From Streptomyces spiramenti (lineage in GTDB: Bacteria > Actinomycetota > Actinomycetes > Streptomycetales > Streptomycetaceae), in assembly GCF_012034385.1 (NCBI RefSeq), contig NZ_JAAVJB010000012.1, forward strand, positions 1 through 54,663: a DNA stretch of 54,663 nucleotides, given 5' to 3'. The notes below the pieces were generated by a model. The model had not been told where the DNA came from, did no database searches, and worked only from the letters and a program-made list of their open reading frames with translations. Every line of letters begins with the position of its first letter. Positions within the stretch are counted from its first letter, which is position 1. Below are positions 1-8,279 of this stretch, in pieces. The translations under genes were made by a program, and so were the position numbers.

Positions 1-1
1 G

Positions 2-613
2 CGCTACACCGTCACCCGCCCCGCCACCCACCCCAGCAACCCGGAACCAAAAGCATCCGAACTCGCCGCAGCCTGCTGGAACACCCTGCTCGAACTCCTG
101 GGACCGAACGCCGGACACAGCACATTCGACCAACCCGGCGCCACCCTCAGCCGACTCACCGCCGACCTCACCTCGGCCACAGCAGACATGAGCATCCGCC
201 TCCCCCCGGACTTCGACACCCGGACACTCCTCCAAAGGCTCCGCACCCGCCTACCAGCCGGAACACTCGACATCCAGAACAACGTCCCCGCCTGCCGAGT
301 CGACCGCACCGACCCCGTCGTCCGCGCACTGACGACCGGAATCCGCCAACACCACACCCAGCCCCGCCTCAAGGTCAAAACAGCCACCTCGGACATGAAC
401 ACCCTCGCCGAGGTCTGGAACATCCCCATGGCCACCTACGGCCCCGGCGACAGCAGCCTCGACCACACCGACCACGAACACATCGTCCTCTCCGAATACC
501 AACACAGCATCGACATCCTCACCCAAGCCATCCACCAGCTGGCACGCCTCCCCTCGCACCCCGACAACAGCCCCACCGACACCACACCGCCACACCCCAG
601 GAGTCGCAGGTGA
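2..613 (+). CDS. LysK-like M20 amidohydrolase, AmCP-release type (5' partial)
   Basis: The reading frame is open from the window edge, so only the C-terminal ~203 residues are present. The end carries a stretch typical of the LysK/ArgE branch of the M20 metallopeptidases: SDMNTLAEVW, then YGPGDSSLDHT followed by EHI and a conserved EY helix; the His after SSLD is the usual late metal ligand. Earlier, the segment ending in RLPPDFD resembles the lid/dimerisation region. LysK enzymes hydrolyse the isopeptide bond that tethers an amino acid to the small carrier LysW/AmCP. In Streptomyces such paralogues release hydroxylated lysine-like amino acids in vazabitide- and s56-p1-type clusters. The NRPS start overlaps its stop (GTGA), so release of the amino acid and its use by the NRPS appear coupled. 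The + strand here is strikingly C-rich and G-poor compared with the genes that follow. Function is inferred from family and context; the carrier and its biosynthetic genes would lie upstream, outside the window. Confidence 0.8.
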   Translation, partial: RYTVTRPATHPSNPEPKASELAAACWNTLLELLGPNAGHSTFDQPGATLSRLTADLTSATADMSIRLPPDFDTRTLLQRLRTRLPAGTLDIQNNVPACRVDRTDPVVRALTTGIRQHHTQPRLKVKTATSDMNTLAEVWNIPMATYGPGDSSLDHTDHEHIVLSEYQHSIDILTQAIHQLARLPSHPDNSPTDTTPPHPRSRR

Positions 614-3600
614 CCGACACCCACCGCATCACCGCACTCCCCCAACAACGCCGCACACAGTTCCTGGCACGGCTGAGGGAACAGGTGGAAACCGCGGCAC
701 GGCGCGGACCGGCGTCGCGCGGCCACACGGGCCCGACGCCGCTCTCCCACGCGCAACGGACGCTGCGGTTCGTCGGCGACTCCGTCCCCGGCGCCCCGCT
801 GTGCCTGCGTCTCAGGGGCAGGCTCGACGCGGGCGCGCTGCGTGAGGCGCTGGCGTCGACCGTGGGCCGCCACGAGGCGCTGCGGACCACGATCGCCGAG
901 CGCGACGGCGCCCCGGCGCAGGTGGTCGCCACCGAGGTTCCGATCGACCTGCCGCTGGTCGAGGTGGAGAGCATCGCGGCGGCACGAGCCCTCGTCGACC
1001 GGCGGACCGCCGAACCGTTCGAGCTGGGCCGGACGCCGCTGTGGCGCGCGGCGCTGATCAGGGTCGAGCCGGACGACCATCTGTTCCTGCTCGACCTGCC
1101 CGCCCTCGTCTGCGACAGCCGCTCGCGCGGCGTACTGATACGTGACCTCGCCGCGTTCTACACGGCGTCGGCCTGCGGCCGTTCGCCGGACCTGCCTGAA
1201 CTGCCCGTGCAGTACCCGGACTACGCCCAGTGGCAGCACGACCGGCTCGGCAGCACCGACCTGGACGGGATCGCCGCGTACTGGCGCACCGAGCTGGCGG
1301 GCGCCGAGGGCCTGGAGTTCCCTACCGACCGGCCGCGTGGCGAGACCCGCACCTACGCGGTCGACCGCGCCCGCTTCACCGTCGGGGGCGAGGCGGTGCG
1401 GCGGGCCGACGAGCTGGCCGGGCAGGTGGGCGCGAACCCGCGCGACGTCCTCATCGCCACGTTCTGCACGCTGCTGCACCGGTACACGGGCCTCGACGAC
1501 CTGGTGATCGGCTCGACGGACGAGAACCGTCACCACGACAGCGTGTCCTCGGTGGTGGGGCGCTTCACCGATGTCCGCGTGCTGCGCGCGGACCTCTCCG
1601 GCGACCCGACCTTCCGCGAACTGGTCCGGCGGGTCGCCCACGTGTCGGCGGAGGCCGACGAGCATGCAGGTCTGCCCTTCGACAAGGTGGTCGAGGCGGT
1701 GGACCCGGTCGTCGACCCGTTGCGCTCCCCCGTCTTCCAGATCGTGTTCGCCGAGACGGACGCGGCTGCCGAGGAGACCGTCGCTACCCCGCCCGGGATC
1801 GCCATCTCGCACGAGGACAGCCCGACCCACACCTCCTGCTTCGACATGAGCTGGAGCCTGAGCCGGCGGCCTGAGCCGGGGGCCGCCGCGGATCTCACCG
1901 TCGAGTTCAACACCCTCCTGTTCGACCCCGGGAGCATCGCCCGGTTCGCCGAGCACTACGACGGGCTGCTGCACGCCCTCACCGCGGCCCCGGACGCCTC
2001 GCTGTCCACGGCGGAGATGCTGAGCGCCACGGACCGGGCGTTCCTCGTCGAGGCGGCCCGCGGGCCGGTCCGACCGGTGCGTGAGTCCACCGTGGTAGCG
2101 GAGTTCGAGGCGCGCGCGGCGGAGATCCCGGACTGCGTGGCCGTCGTCGTCTCGGGTGTCGAGACCGGCTACGGCGAGCTGAACGCCCGCGCGAACCGGC
2201 TCGCCGCCCTGCTGCGGGCGCATGGTGTGGAGCCGGGCGCCCGGGTCGGTCTGTGTCTGCGCAGGAACCTGGACCTGCCGACAGCGATCCTCGCGGTGCT
2301 CAAGGCCGGTGCGGCCTTCGTGCCTCTCGACACGACGCACCCCCCCGGGCGCGTGACCGAGATCGCCGACGACGCCCGGTTGCGCGTGGTGCTCGCGCAC
2401 GCCGACGCGGAGAAGGCCGTGAGCGGGGTCGACGCGCCCGTCGTGATGCTGCACGAGGTCCGCGACGCGTTGACGGCGCTGCCGGACGACAACCCCCCGC
2501 TCGCGGCGGGGCCGGACGACATCGCGTACGTCCTCTACACCTCCGGCAGCACCGGGAAACCGAAGGGTGTGCTCCTCGAACACCGCGGCGTCGTCAACTT
2601 CATCGACTCCACGCGGGATCTGTTCGAGCTGACGCCGGCCGACCGGGTACTCGGGTTCGCCTCGTCCACCTTTGACGTCTCCGTCTTCGAGACCTTCTCG
2701 GCCCTGCTGACCGGGGCCCGCCTGTGCCTGGCGACCGATGAGGAACGGCTGTCGATCGAACGACTCCAGGCGCTGCTGGAACAGGCCCGGATCACCGTCA
2801 TCGACCTCCCGCCGACCGTGATGTCGCTGCTCACGCCGGAGAGCCTCACCGACCTGCGCATCGCGTTCGTCGGCGGCGAGGCGTTCAGCGGTGAGCTGGT
2901 GAACAGGTGGAACCCCGGCCGGCGCCTCTTCAACGGTTACGGGCCGACCGAGTGCACCGTGACGATGATCGTCGAGGAGTGCGGCGGTACCTGGGACGCG
3001 TCCCCGCCGATCGGCCTGCCCATGGCCAACCACGTGGCGCACGTCCTCGACCCCGGGCTGCGCCAGGTCCCCGTCGGCGTACCGGGCGAACTGGTCATCG
3101 GGGGCGCAGGTCTGGCGCACGGCTACCTCAACCGCGACCGGCTGACCACCGAGAAGTTCGTCCCCGACCCGTTCGGCACCGCACCCGGCGGTCGCCTCTA
3201 CCGAACGGGTGACCTGGTGAAACGGTTGCCCGACGGGCGCCTCGTCTTCCTCGGCCGCATCGACCAGCAGGTCAAGATCCGCGGCCTGCGGATCGAACTG
3301 GGCGAGGTGGAGTCGGCGCTGACCGGCTTTCAGGGGATCGGTCCGGTCAACGTCCGGTCGTGGAGCGACGACAACGGGGACAAGCACCTGGTGGCATGGC
3401 TGACCGGGGTGGCTGAGCAGCAGGTGCCCGCGGTACGCGAGCACCTCGGCACGCTCCTGCCCTCGTACATGATTCCGTCCTTCTTCGTCGTCCTCGACGA
3501 GCTGCCGCTCACCAGCAGCGGCAAGGTCGACTGGCGCAGGTTGCCCGCCCCCGACCTCACCGGGCCGAGCCAGGGGCACAGCGACGCGTCACTGACCGGG

Positions 3601-4662
3601 ACCGAGCGCAGGCTGCTGGACGACGTGCTCGCCCCTCTCCTGCACGACGACCGTATCGGCGTCCACGACGACTTCTTCCTGGCGGGAGGCAACAGCCTCC
3701 AGGCCGTCCAGCTGATGTCGGCGATCCGACGCAGGTTCGGCGTCGAGGTCACGCTCGGTGACTTCTTCTCCTCTCCCACGGTTGCTCATCTGGCCGCCAT
3801 CATCGACGCCGCCCGCGCCACGGGCCCCACTGACGGCGGCGGTGCGCTCGACACGCTGTCGGGCCCGCCCCGGCAGGACGCCGTCAGGGCGCCGGTGGTC
3901 CTGCGTGAGGCCGGGCCGGCGCAGGTGATCCTGCTGCACCCCTCGGGCGGCGAGCTGTTCTGCTACATCCCGCTGGCCAGGGCGCTGCGCGGCGACATCG
4001 GCGTGACCGGCTTCGCCGCCGACCCCCGGGACACCGAGGTGCCCGCGCGGGAGGCGATGGCCGCGACCGCCGCTCGCATCGCGCGCTCCCTGACCGAGAC
4101 CGGCCTGCCCGCGTCCTGCTGCCTGGCCGGATGGTCGTACGGGGGCGTGCTCGCCTTCGAGGTCGCCCGGCAGATCGAGGAGGACACCGGAGAGAAGCCG
4201 CCGGTGGTCCTCCTGGACGCCGCCTACGACGAGGACTCCGTGCCGCTGGACGATGCCACGGTGCGGCAGCGGTTCGTGCACGACGTCGCACGGCTGGCCG
4301 GACGCGCGGGCCCCGAGGTGGCCGCGGTCCTCGACGACTCGGCCGCGGGGACGGCCGACCTCGGGAAGACCCTCATGGATCTCGGCGTCGAACTGGAGCT
4401 GACAGAGGAGGAGTTGGCCTCTCGCTTCGCGACGTTCCGGTGCTCCGCCCTGTCGATGCGGGCCTACCGCCCGCCGGCCCCGTACGGGGGACCCGTCACC
4501 GTGCTCGTCGCCTCCCCGCACGTCGCCGTGGAAGAGCAGTGGCAGGCGGTGTGCGCGGGCCCCTTCCGCGCCGAGCGCGTGCCCGGCGACCACTACACCC
4601 TGTTCACCGAGCCAGCGATCGACCGGGTCGTCGCGGCGATCGAAGCGACCCTCGCCTCCTGA
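610..4662 (+). CDS. Single-module NRPS, C-A-T-TE
   Basis: 1350 aa, GTG start overlapping the previous stop. Order: condensation domain (about 45-480), adenylation (about 490-1000), thiolation (Ser1029 in GGNSL) and type I thioesterase (Ser1176 in GWSYGG, His1328). The A domain has clear core motifs (YTSGSTGKPKG, GYGPTE, GRIDQQVKIRG, SGKVDW). Reading GrsA-equivalent pocket residues gives D-V-F-D-F-G-G-V-T-K, which I do not recognise; the Asp at the position equivalent to 278 fits a basic side chain as in Arg or Lys pockets. The C domain is unusual: where HHxxxDG is expected (residues 164-170) it reads PALVCDS, so both His are missing although flanking sequence (CDSRSRGVLIRDLAAFY) aligns normally. 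Neighbours suggest it activates the amino acid freed by the upstream LysK-like enzyme, joins it to a carrier-bound hydrazino/hydrazono-acetyl unit and releases a dipeptide by the TE. Domain calls are secure; substrate and product are inference. Confidence 0.93.
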   Translation: MTDTHRITALPQQRRTQFLARLREQVETAARRGPASRGHTGPTPLSHAQRTLRFVGDSVPGAPLCLRLRGRLDAGALREALASTVGRHEALRTTIAERDGAPAQVVATEVPIDLPLVEVESIAAARALVDRRTAEPFELGRTPLWRAALIRVEPDDHLFLLDLPALVCDSRSRGVLIRDLAAFYTASACGRSPDLPELPVQYPDYAQWQHDRLGSTDLDGIAAYWRTELAGAEGLEFPTDRPRGETRTYAVDRARFTVGGEAVRRADELAGQVGANPRDVLIATFCTLLHRYTGLDDLVIGSTDENRHHDSVSSVVGRFTDVRVLRADLSGDPTFRELVRRVAHVSAEADEHAGLPFDKVVEAVDPVVDPLRSPVFQIVFAETDAAAEETVATPPGIAISHEDSPTHTSCFDMSWSLSRRPEPGAAADLTVEFNTLLFDPGSIARFAEHYDGLLHALTAAPDASLSTAEMLSATDRAFLVEAARGPVRPVRESTVVAEFEARAAEIPDCVAVVVSGVETGYGELNARANRLAALLRAHGVEPGARVGLCLRRNLDLPTAILAVLKAGAAFVPLDTTHPPGRVTEIADDARLRVVLAHADAEKAVSGVDAPVVMLHEVRDALTALPDDNPPLAAGPDDIAYVLYTSGSTGKPKGVLLEHRGVVNFIDSTRDLFELTPADRVLGFASSTFDVSVFETFSALLTGARLCLATDEERLSIERLQALLEQARITVIDLPPTVMSLLTPESLTDLRIAFVGGEAFSGELVNRWNPGRRLFNGYGPTECTVTMIVEECGGTWDASPPIGLPMANHVAHVLDPGLRQVPVGVPGELVIGGAGLAHGYLNRDRLTTEKFVPDPFGTAPGGRLYRTGDLVKRLPDGRLVFLGRIDQQVKIRGLRIELGEVESALTGFQGIGPVNVRSWSDDNGDKHLVAWLTGVAEQQVPAVREHLGTLLPSYMIPSFFVVLDELPLTSSGKVDWRRLPAPDLTGPSQGHSDASLTGTERRLLDDVLAPLLHDDRIGVHDDFFLAGGNSLQAVQLMSAIRRRFGVEVTLGDFFSSPTVAHLAAIIDAARATGPTDGGGALDTLSGPPRQDAVRAPVVLREAGPAQVILLHPSGGELFCYIPLARALRGDIGVTGFAADPRDTEVPAREAMAATAARIARSLTETGLPASCCLAGWSYGGVLAFEVARQIEEDTGEKPPVVLLDAAYDEDSVPLDDATVRQRFVHDVARLAGRAGPEVAAVLDDSAAGTADLGKTLMDLGVELELTEEELASRFATFRCSALSMRAYRPPAPYGGPVTVLVASPHVAVEEQWQAVCAGPFRAERVPGDHYTLFTEPAIDRVVAAIEATLAS

Positions 4663-4672
4663 GGAGAGACAC

Positions 4673-5824
4673 ATGCGGTTCGGCTTCACAGAGCATCAGG
4701 AACGGTTCCGGGCAGATGTGCGGAACACCCTCCGCCGTCCCGAGGTCCAGGCCGCGGCGGCGGCGGCCACCGGCGCGTTCGGTGTCGAGCCGGACGCGCG
4801 CCCGCTCTATCGGTTGCTCGGGGAGCTGTGCCTGCTCGCCGTGCACTGGCCCGTCGAGTACGGCGGCCGGGGCCGCTCGCTCACCGACGCCGCGATCGTC
4901 GCCGAGGAGATGGTCCGTGCCGGTGTGCCGGACACGCTCCATGTGAACACCGTCCAGATCGTCGGCCAGTTCCTGCTGATGGCGGGCAGCGAGGAGCAGA
5001 AGCGACGGTATCTGCCGTCCATCGCCCGCGGCGAGAGCTTCGCGTCGGTGCTGTACACGGAGCCCGACGCGGGCTCCGACCTGGGCTCGCTACGGACGAC
5101 CGCCGAGGCGGACGGCGACGGCTACCGGATCACGGGCACCAAGGTGTTCAGTCTCAAGACCCGCTTCGTCGACTTCGGCCTGTGCGCGGCCCGTACGACG
5201 CCGGGCGCGGGCACGTACCGGGGCATGAGTCTGTTCCTGGTCGACCTGCGAGCCCCCGGTGTGGCGGTGTCGGTGATCCCCGGCATCGGTGACGAGCACT
5301 TCCACCGGGTCGACCTCGATGCGGTCGTGGTGCCGGGCGCGGACCTGCTCGGTCCGCGCGACGAGGGCTGGCCGCTGCTCAACGAGGCCCTGGCCATCGA
5401 ACGCACGGGCCTGGACTACTACCTGAAGGCGGAGCGCTGGCTGGACGCCGCCCTCGAAGCCCTGGTCGACGGTGAACCGGAGGCCGTGCCCAGCGGCCTC
5501 CTTGAGCAGATCGGCCGCTGGCACGGCGCGCTCGCCGCCGACCACGTCCTCGCCTGGGAGGTTCTCACCGGGATAGCGGCGGACCGGGTCGACCAGGTCG
5601 CGACTGCCGTCGCCAAATACCACAGCAGCGAACTCGCCCAGGCCATCGCGGTCCGGGCCGCCGACATCCCGAGCCCCGACCAGCGGGCCGACCGCACCGG
5701 AGCGGCCGTGACCCTGGAGTCCGCCTACCGGGAGGCTCCGGGACTGACTCTCTCGGCCGGCACCTCCGAGGTGATGCTCCAGCTCGTGGCCGCCTCGTTC
5801 GACTCCATCGGACAGGGAGACTGA
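4673..5824 (+). CDS. Acyl-CoA dehydrogenase family flavoprotein (large-type partner)
   Basis: 383 aa, ATG with GAGGAGAG just upstream, 10 nt after the NRPS stop. It has the acyl-CoA dehydrogenase N-terminal helical domain, the middle beta domain with YTEPDAGSDLGS, and the C-terminal four-helix domain. The place near the C-terminus that normally reads Y-E-G-T and supplies the catalytic Glu reads S-A-G-T-S instead, so the usual base is absent at that site; an acidic residue a little upstream (TLESAYREAP) could substitute as in other subfamilies. The next gene starts 1 nt after this stop and encodes a shorter, divergent paralogue, which suggests an alpha2beta2 pair. Enzymes of this fold oxidise carrier-bound hydrazinoacyl groups in related N-N pathways, so oxidation of the hydrazine C-N or N-N bond is a reasonable but unproven role. 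Confidence 0.85.
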   Translation: MRFGFTEHQERFRADVRNTLRRPEVQAAAAAATGAFGVEPDARPLYRLLGELCLLAVHWPVEYGGRGRSLTDAAIVAEEMVRAGVPDTLHVNTVQIVGQFLLMAGSEEQKRRYLPSIARGESFASVLYTEPDAGSDLGSLRTTAEADGDGYRITGTKVFSLKTRFVDFGLCAARTTPGAGTYRGMSLFLVDLRAPGVAVSVIPGIGDEHFHRVDLDAVVVPGADLLGPRDEGWPLLNEALAIERTGLDYYLKAERWLDAALEALVDGEPEAVPSGLLEQIGRWHGALAADHVLAWEVLTGIAADRVDQVATAVAKYHSSELAQAIAVRAADIPSPDQRADRTGAAVTLESAYREAPGLTLSAGTSEVMLQLVAASFDSIGQGD

Positions 5825-5825
5825 C

Positions 5826-6866
5826 ATGGACCTCACGCCCGACCCACTCACCCTCCAGTTGCGCACGGCCCTGCGTGCCGGACTCGCCGGTGTCCCCGCC
5901 CGGATCGAGCTGCACGGCTCTCCGGTGACCGACGGCGTCGACGGCCCCACCCGTGCTGTGCTCCAGGCACTGGAGGCAGCCGACTTCGAGCGTCCGGCCG
6001 CCGCCGACGGGCTCGGCCTGGGTCTGCATGCCGGAATCGTGGTCAGCGAGGAACTCGGCCGAGCGGCGTGCGGTAACTCCTACCGGGCCGACGCGTTCGC
6101 GGCCGATCTGGGCGTCGGTGCGCCGAGCGTGGCTCTGGCGGGCTTCGAAGCCCTGCCCACCGGCAGTGGGGTCACCGCCACACCGCGTGCCGGCGGCTGG
6201 GCGCTGACCGGAACGGCCACCGTCGACGACCTGAGCGCCGACCTGTTCCTGGTGGCCACCAGGGTCGACGGGGAGCCGGTGCTGTTCCCGGTGGAGCGCG
6301 CGGCGGACGGCGTCACCACACAGGACGGGATCTGGCCGCCGACCGTCCGGTTCGCAGCCGCACCCGTCCTCGCCGCGGACGTCGTGGCCGTCCAGGACGA
6401 GGCGTCCACCGGCCCGCTCGCGCGCGCACGACTGCGGCAGGCGGGCTATCTGCTGGGCATCGCCGAGGGAGCGCACCGCGTGGCCGTGGAGTACGTCGGT
6501 CGTCGCCGGCAGTTCGGCACGCGGCTGCGCGATCTGCCGGCGGTGTCGTTCCCTCTCGCACGCGCGGTGGTGGCGTTGCGCGCGACGAGGGCGGCGGTCC
6601 ACCGGGGGGTCTGGCTGGTCGAGTCCGAGCCACTCGCCGCCCGCACCGCGCCCCTCAGCGCCCTGGCCATGGCGTCCGAGACCGCGCGTGACGTCGTCCG
6701 CACGAGCATGCAGAGCTGTGGGGTGCGTGCGATGACGTCGGAGCTGGGCCTGCACCGGTACTTCCGGCTGGCGGCGGCGGAGTCCACCCGCTACGGGGAC
6801 CCCGCCGCGCTCTGGCGGATGGTCGGCGCCGACCAGCTCAGGATGGCCCGGAGTGCCGCACGCTGA
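5826..6866 (+). CDS. Acyl-CoA dehydrogenase-like protein (small, divergent partner)
   Basis: 346 aa, shorter than the usual ~380. The middle domain is weakly conserved, while the C-terminal helical domain is clear (EYVGRRRQFGTRLRDLPAV is the typical R-Q-F-G motif for FAD/adenine contacts). The C-terminus ends near RMVGADQLRM without a Y-E-G catalytic segment. Such divergent paralogues commonly form a heterotetramer with the preceding gene product, contributing to the flavin site or being catalytically silent. The stop codon TGA lies at the very left end of repeat copy 1 (6864..7030), so the transcription unit ends at that element. Family assignment is firm; the pairing is inferred from adjacency and complementary degeneration. 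Confidence 0.8.
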   Translation: MDLTPDPLTLQLRTALRAGLAGVPARIELHGSPVTDGVDGPTRAVLQALEAADFERPAAADGLGLGLHAGIVVSEELGRAACGNSYRADAFAADLGVGAPSVALAGFEALPTGSGVTATPRAGGWALTGTATVDDLSADLFLVATRVDGEPVLFPVERAADGVTTQDGIWPPTVRFAAAPVLAADVVAVQDEASTGPLARARLRQAGYLLGIAEGAHRVAVEYVGRRRQFGTRLRDLPAVSFPLARAVVALRATRAAVHRGVWLVESEPLAARTAPLSALAMASETARDVVRTSMQSCGVRAMTSELGLHRYFRLAAAESTRYGDPAALWRMVGADQLRMARSAAR

Positions 6867-7030
6867 GCGTGTGATCGAGACCCCGCGCCGGATCAGCTCG
6901 CAGCGTCAGATGCGGTCTGCTGCACGGCGGAGGGGCGCCCTCATACCGGGTTGTGTGCGGGCGTTCCTGACAACGCAGCAGATGGCCGTAGCCGGCGTCG
7001 CGGGCCCGGCGTGAGGCCTCAACGACGCTT
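6864..7030. repeat. MITE-like repeat, copy 1
   Basis: About 167 bp, nearly identical to segments at 13363..13528 and 32305..32460. The shared core runs from CGGCGGAGGGGCGCCCTC through TTCCTGACAACGCAGCAG to GCCGTAGCCGGCGTCGCGG. Ends are inverted: left GAGCGTGTGATCGAGACCCC, right a diverged GGCCTCAACGACGCTT. It occupies the gap between the convergent acyl-CoA dehydrogenase-like and response regulator genes and begins at the stop codon of the former. Both terminal repeats are more worn than in copy 2. Confidence 0.8.
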
Positions 7031-7071
7031 CGAGGGGAGCGCCCGGCCGCGGACGGCACCCCTGCCGTCGT

Positions 7072-7797
7072 TCAGCCGGCCCGTGAGCCACGCAGCGACA
7101 ACGTCATCGTGCCGGCGTGGGCGTGGGCGTGGGCGTGGGCGACCGAGCGGATGAGCCCGGTCCGGTAGGCCAGTGACACCAGCTCCGCACGGTCGCGGAC
7201 GCCCAGCTTGGTGCGGACGCGGTAGAGATGGGTCCTGACCGTGGCCTCGCCGATGATCAGTTCGCGAGCCACGTCCTCGGTGGACATACCTTGGGCCACC
7301 ATCCGGGTCACCTGCCGTTCCCGCGGGGTCAGCTCGGTCACTTCCGGACAGGTCTCGGCCTTCTGGGGCTCCGGCTGCGCTCGGAACCACGTGACGAGCC
7401 GCTGTGCGATGTTCGGCGCGAGCACGGTCTGGCCTGCCGCCGCCCCGTGGACCGCGCTGATCAGCTCCTGAGGACTGACGTCCTTGCCGAGCAGGCAGCT
7501 CGCGCCGGCATGCAGCACGTCGCTCACCGTCTCGTCGGTGTCGGCGGCAGTGAATACGACGATATGGGGCGAATCGTCCTCCTGCCCAAGTCTGCGGATC
7601 ATCTCCAGGCCGGAGATGGTCTGGAGGTTCAGATCCGTGACCACGACATCCGGACGCAGGGTGCGTACCAGGACGATGGCTTCCATGCCGTTGTGGGTCG
7701 TACCGATCACTTCGATGTTCGGCACCGCGTCGAGAAGAGTCTTGAGACCGTCCGCGATCACCGGCAGCTGGTCACAGACGAGCACCCGAATGGTCAT
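7072..7797 (-). CDS. NarL/FixJ-family response regulator
   Basis: 241 aa. Receiver domain (residues 1-120) with an acidic pocket (VCDQ), phospho-acceptor Asp in VVVTDLNL and conserved Lys in LLGKDVSP, followed by a LuxR-type HTH (LTPRERQVTRMVAQGMS...EATVRTHLYRVRTKLGV). The ATG at 7797 is chosen because the receiver fold starts directly there (MTIRVLVCD); an upstream in-frame ATG would add 15 residues with no domain content. No sensor kinase lies nearby, so it is an orphan. It is co-oriented with, and downstream of, the AfsR-like gene and the small peptide gene, so it probably belongs to the cluster's regulation. The C-terminus carries an AHAHAHAHAG tail made by four GTGGGC hexamers, a probable slippage product rather than a metal site. 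Confidence 0.9.
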   Translation of the reverse strand: MTIRVLVCDQLPVIADGLKTLLDAVPNIEVIGTTHNGMEAIVLVRTLRPDVVVTDLNLQTISGLEMIRRLGQEDDSPHIVVFTAADTDETVSDVLHAGASCLLGKDVSPQELISAVHGAAAGQTVLAPNIAQRLVTWFRAQPEPQKAETCPEVTELTPRERQVTRMVAQGMSTEDVARELIIGEATVRTHLYRVRTKLGVRDRAELVSLAYRTGLIRSVAHAHAHAHAGTMTLSLRGSRAG

Positions 7798-7975
7798 TGT
7801 GTTGCCCCCCGACAATGAGTGAGAGAAGAGCCCCGCTGTCATCGATGGGTTCCCGCGTGCGGGGATCGCGAGCCTCGCGTCGCTCGTGTGCGTTCGGCCT
7901 CATGGGCGGGACGAGCGTCCGTGCGTGTGCGGCAAGAACGGGCCGGGCGCTGTCGGCGGGCCGCGGCCGGTCCGC

Positions 7976-8155
7976 TCAGCCGTTGCCGTGGTCCGTCGCG
8001 GGCTGGACCATGACCGTGTACGCCTCGAACTCGGTGGCGACAGCGTGGTGCTGGGCCGGTTGCTGCATGTCCGTGCCGGTCGCGGCCGGGGATCCGCTCA
8101 AAACGACTCCGAGCGCGATGACGGAGGCGGCGACAGCAGCGGAGGGGAACAGCAT
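7976..8155 (-). CDS. Small secreted or membrane-anchored peptide
   Basis: 59 aa with an excellent ribosome-binding site: AAGGAGC precedes the ATG at 8155 by a few bases. Residues ~3-25 form a hydrophobic signal-like helix (AAVAASVIALGVVLSG) and the rest is short and polar, ending PATDHGNG. It lies downstream of, and in the same direction as, the AfsR-like gene, a position where Streptomyces clusters often have a small ORF (for example afsS after afsR). It lacks the AfsS repeats, so I do not call it AfsS. Function unknown; a signal, lantibiotic-like or accessory peptide cannot be told apart from sequence alone. Confidence 0.6.
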   Translation of the reverse strand: MLFPSAAVAASVIALGVVLSGSPAATGTDMQQPAQHHAVATEFEAYTVMVQPATDHGNG

Positions 8156-8279
8156 GGGAAGCTCCTTAGGGAAGACGCGTCGTTCTCGACTCCGCCAAGA
8201 CTGGCAATCGGTCTTCCCTGCCGGTTCCCCTCCGGGCACCCGCCCGGTCCCCTCGCTGGGAGCGACCGTTGCACGGGAC

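Noticed and set aside
436..3579. A 1047-aa open frame on the minus strand opposite the NRPS
   Set aside because: It mirrors the third-position GC bias of the NRPS gene, has no domain and consists of low-complexity Arg/Gly/Asp sequence; a coding shadow.
7976..8155. Calling the small gene afsS
   Set aside because: No AfsS-type repeats; similarity is only positional.
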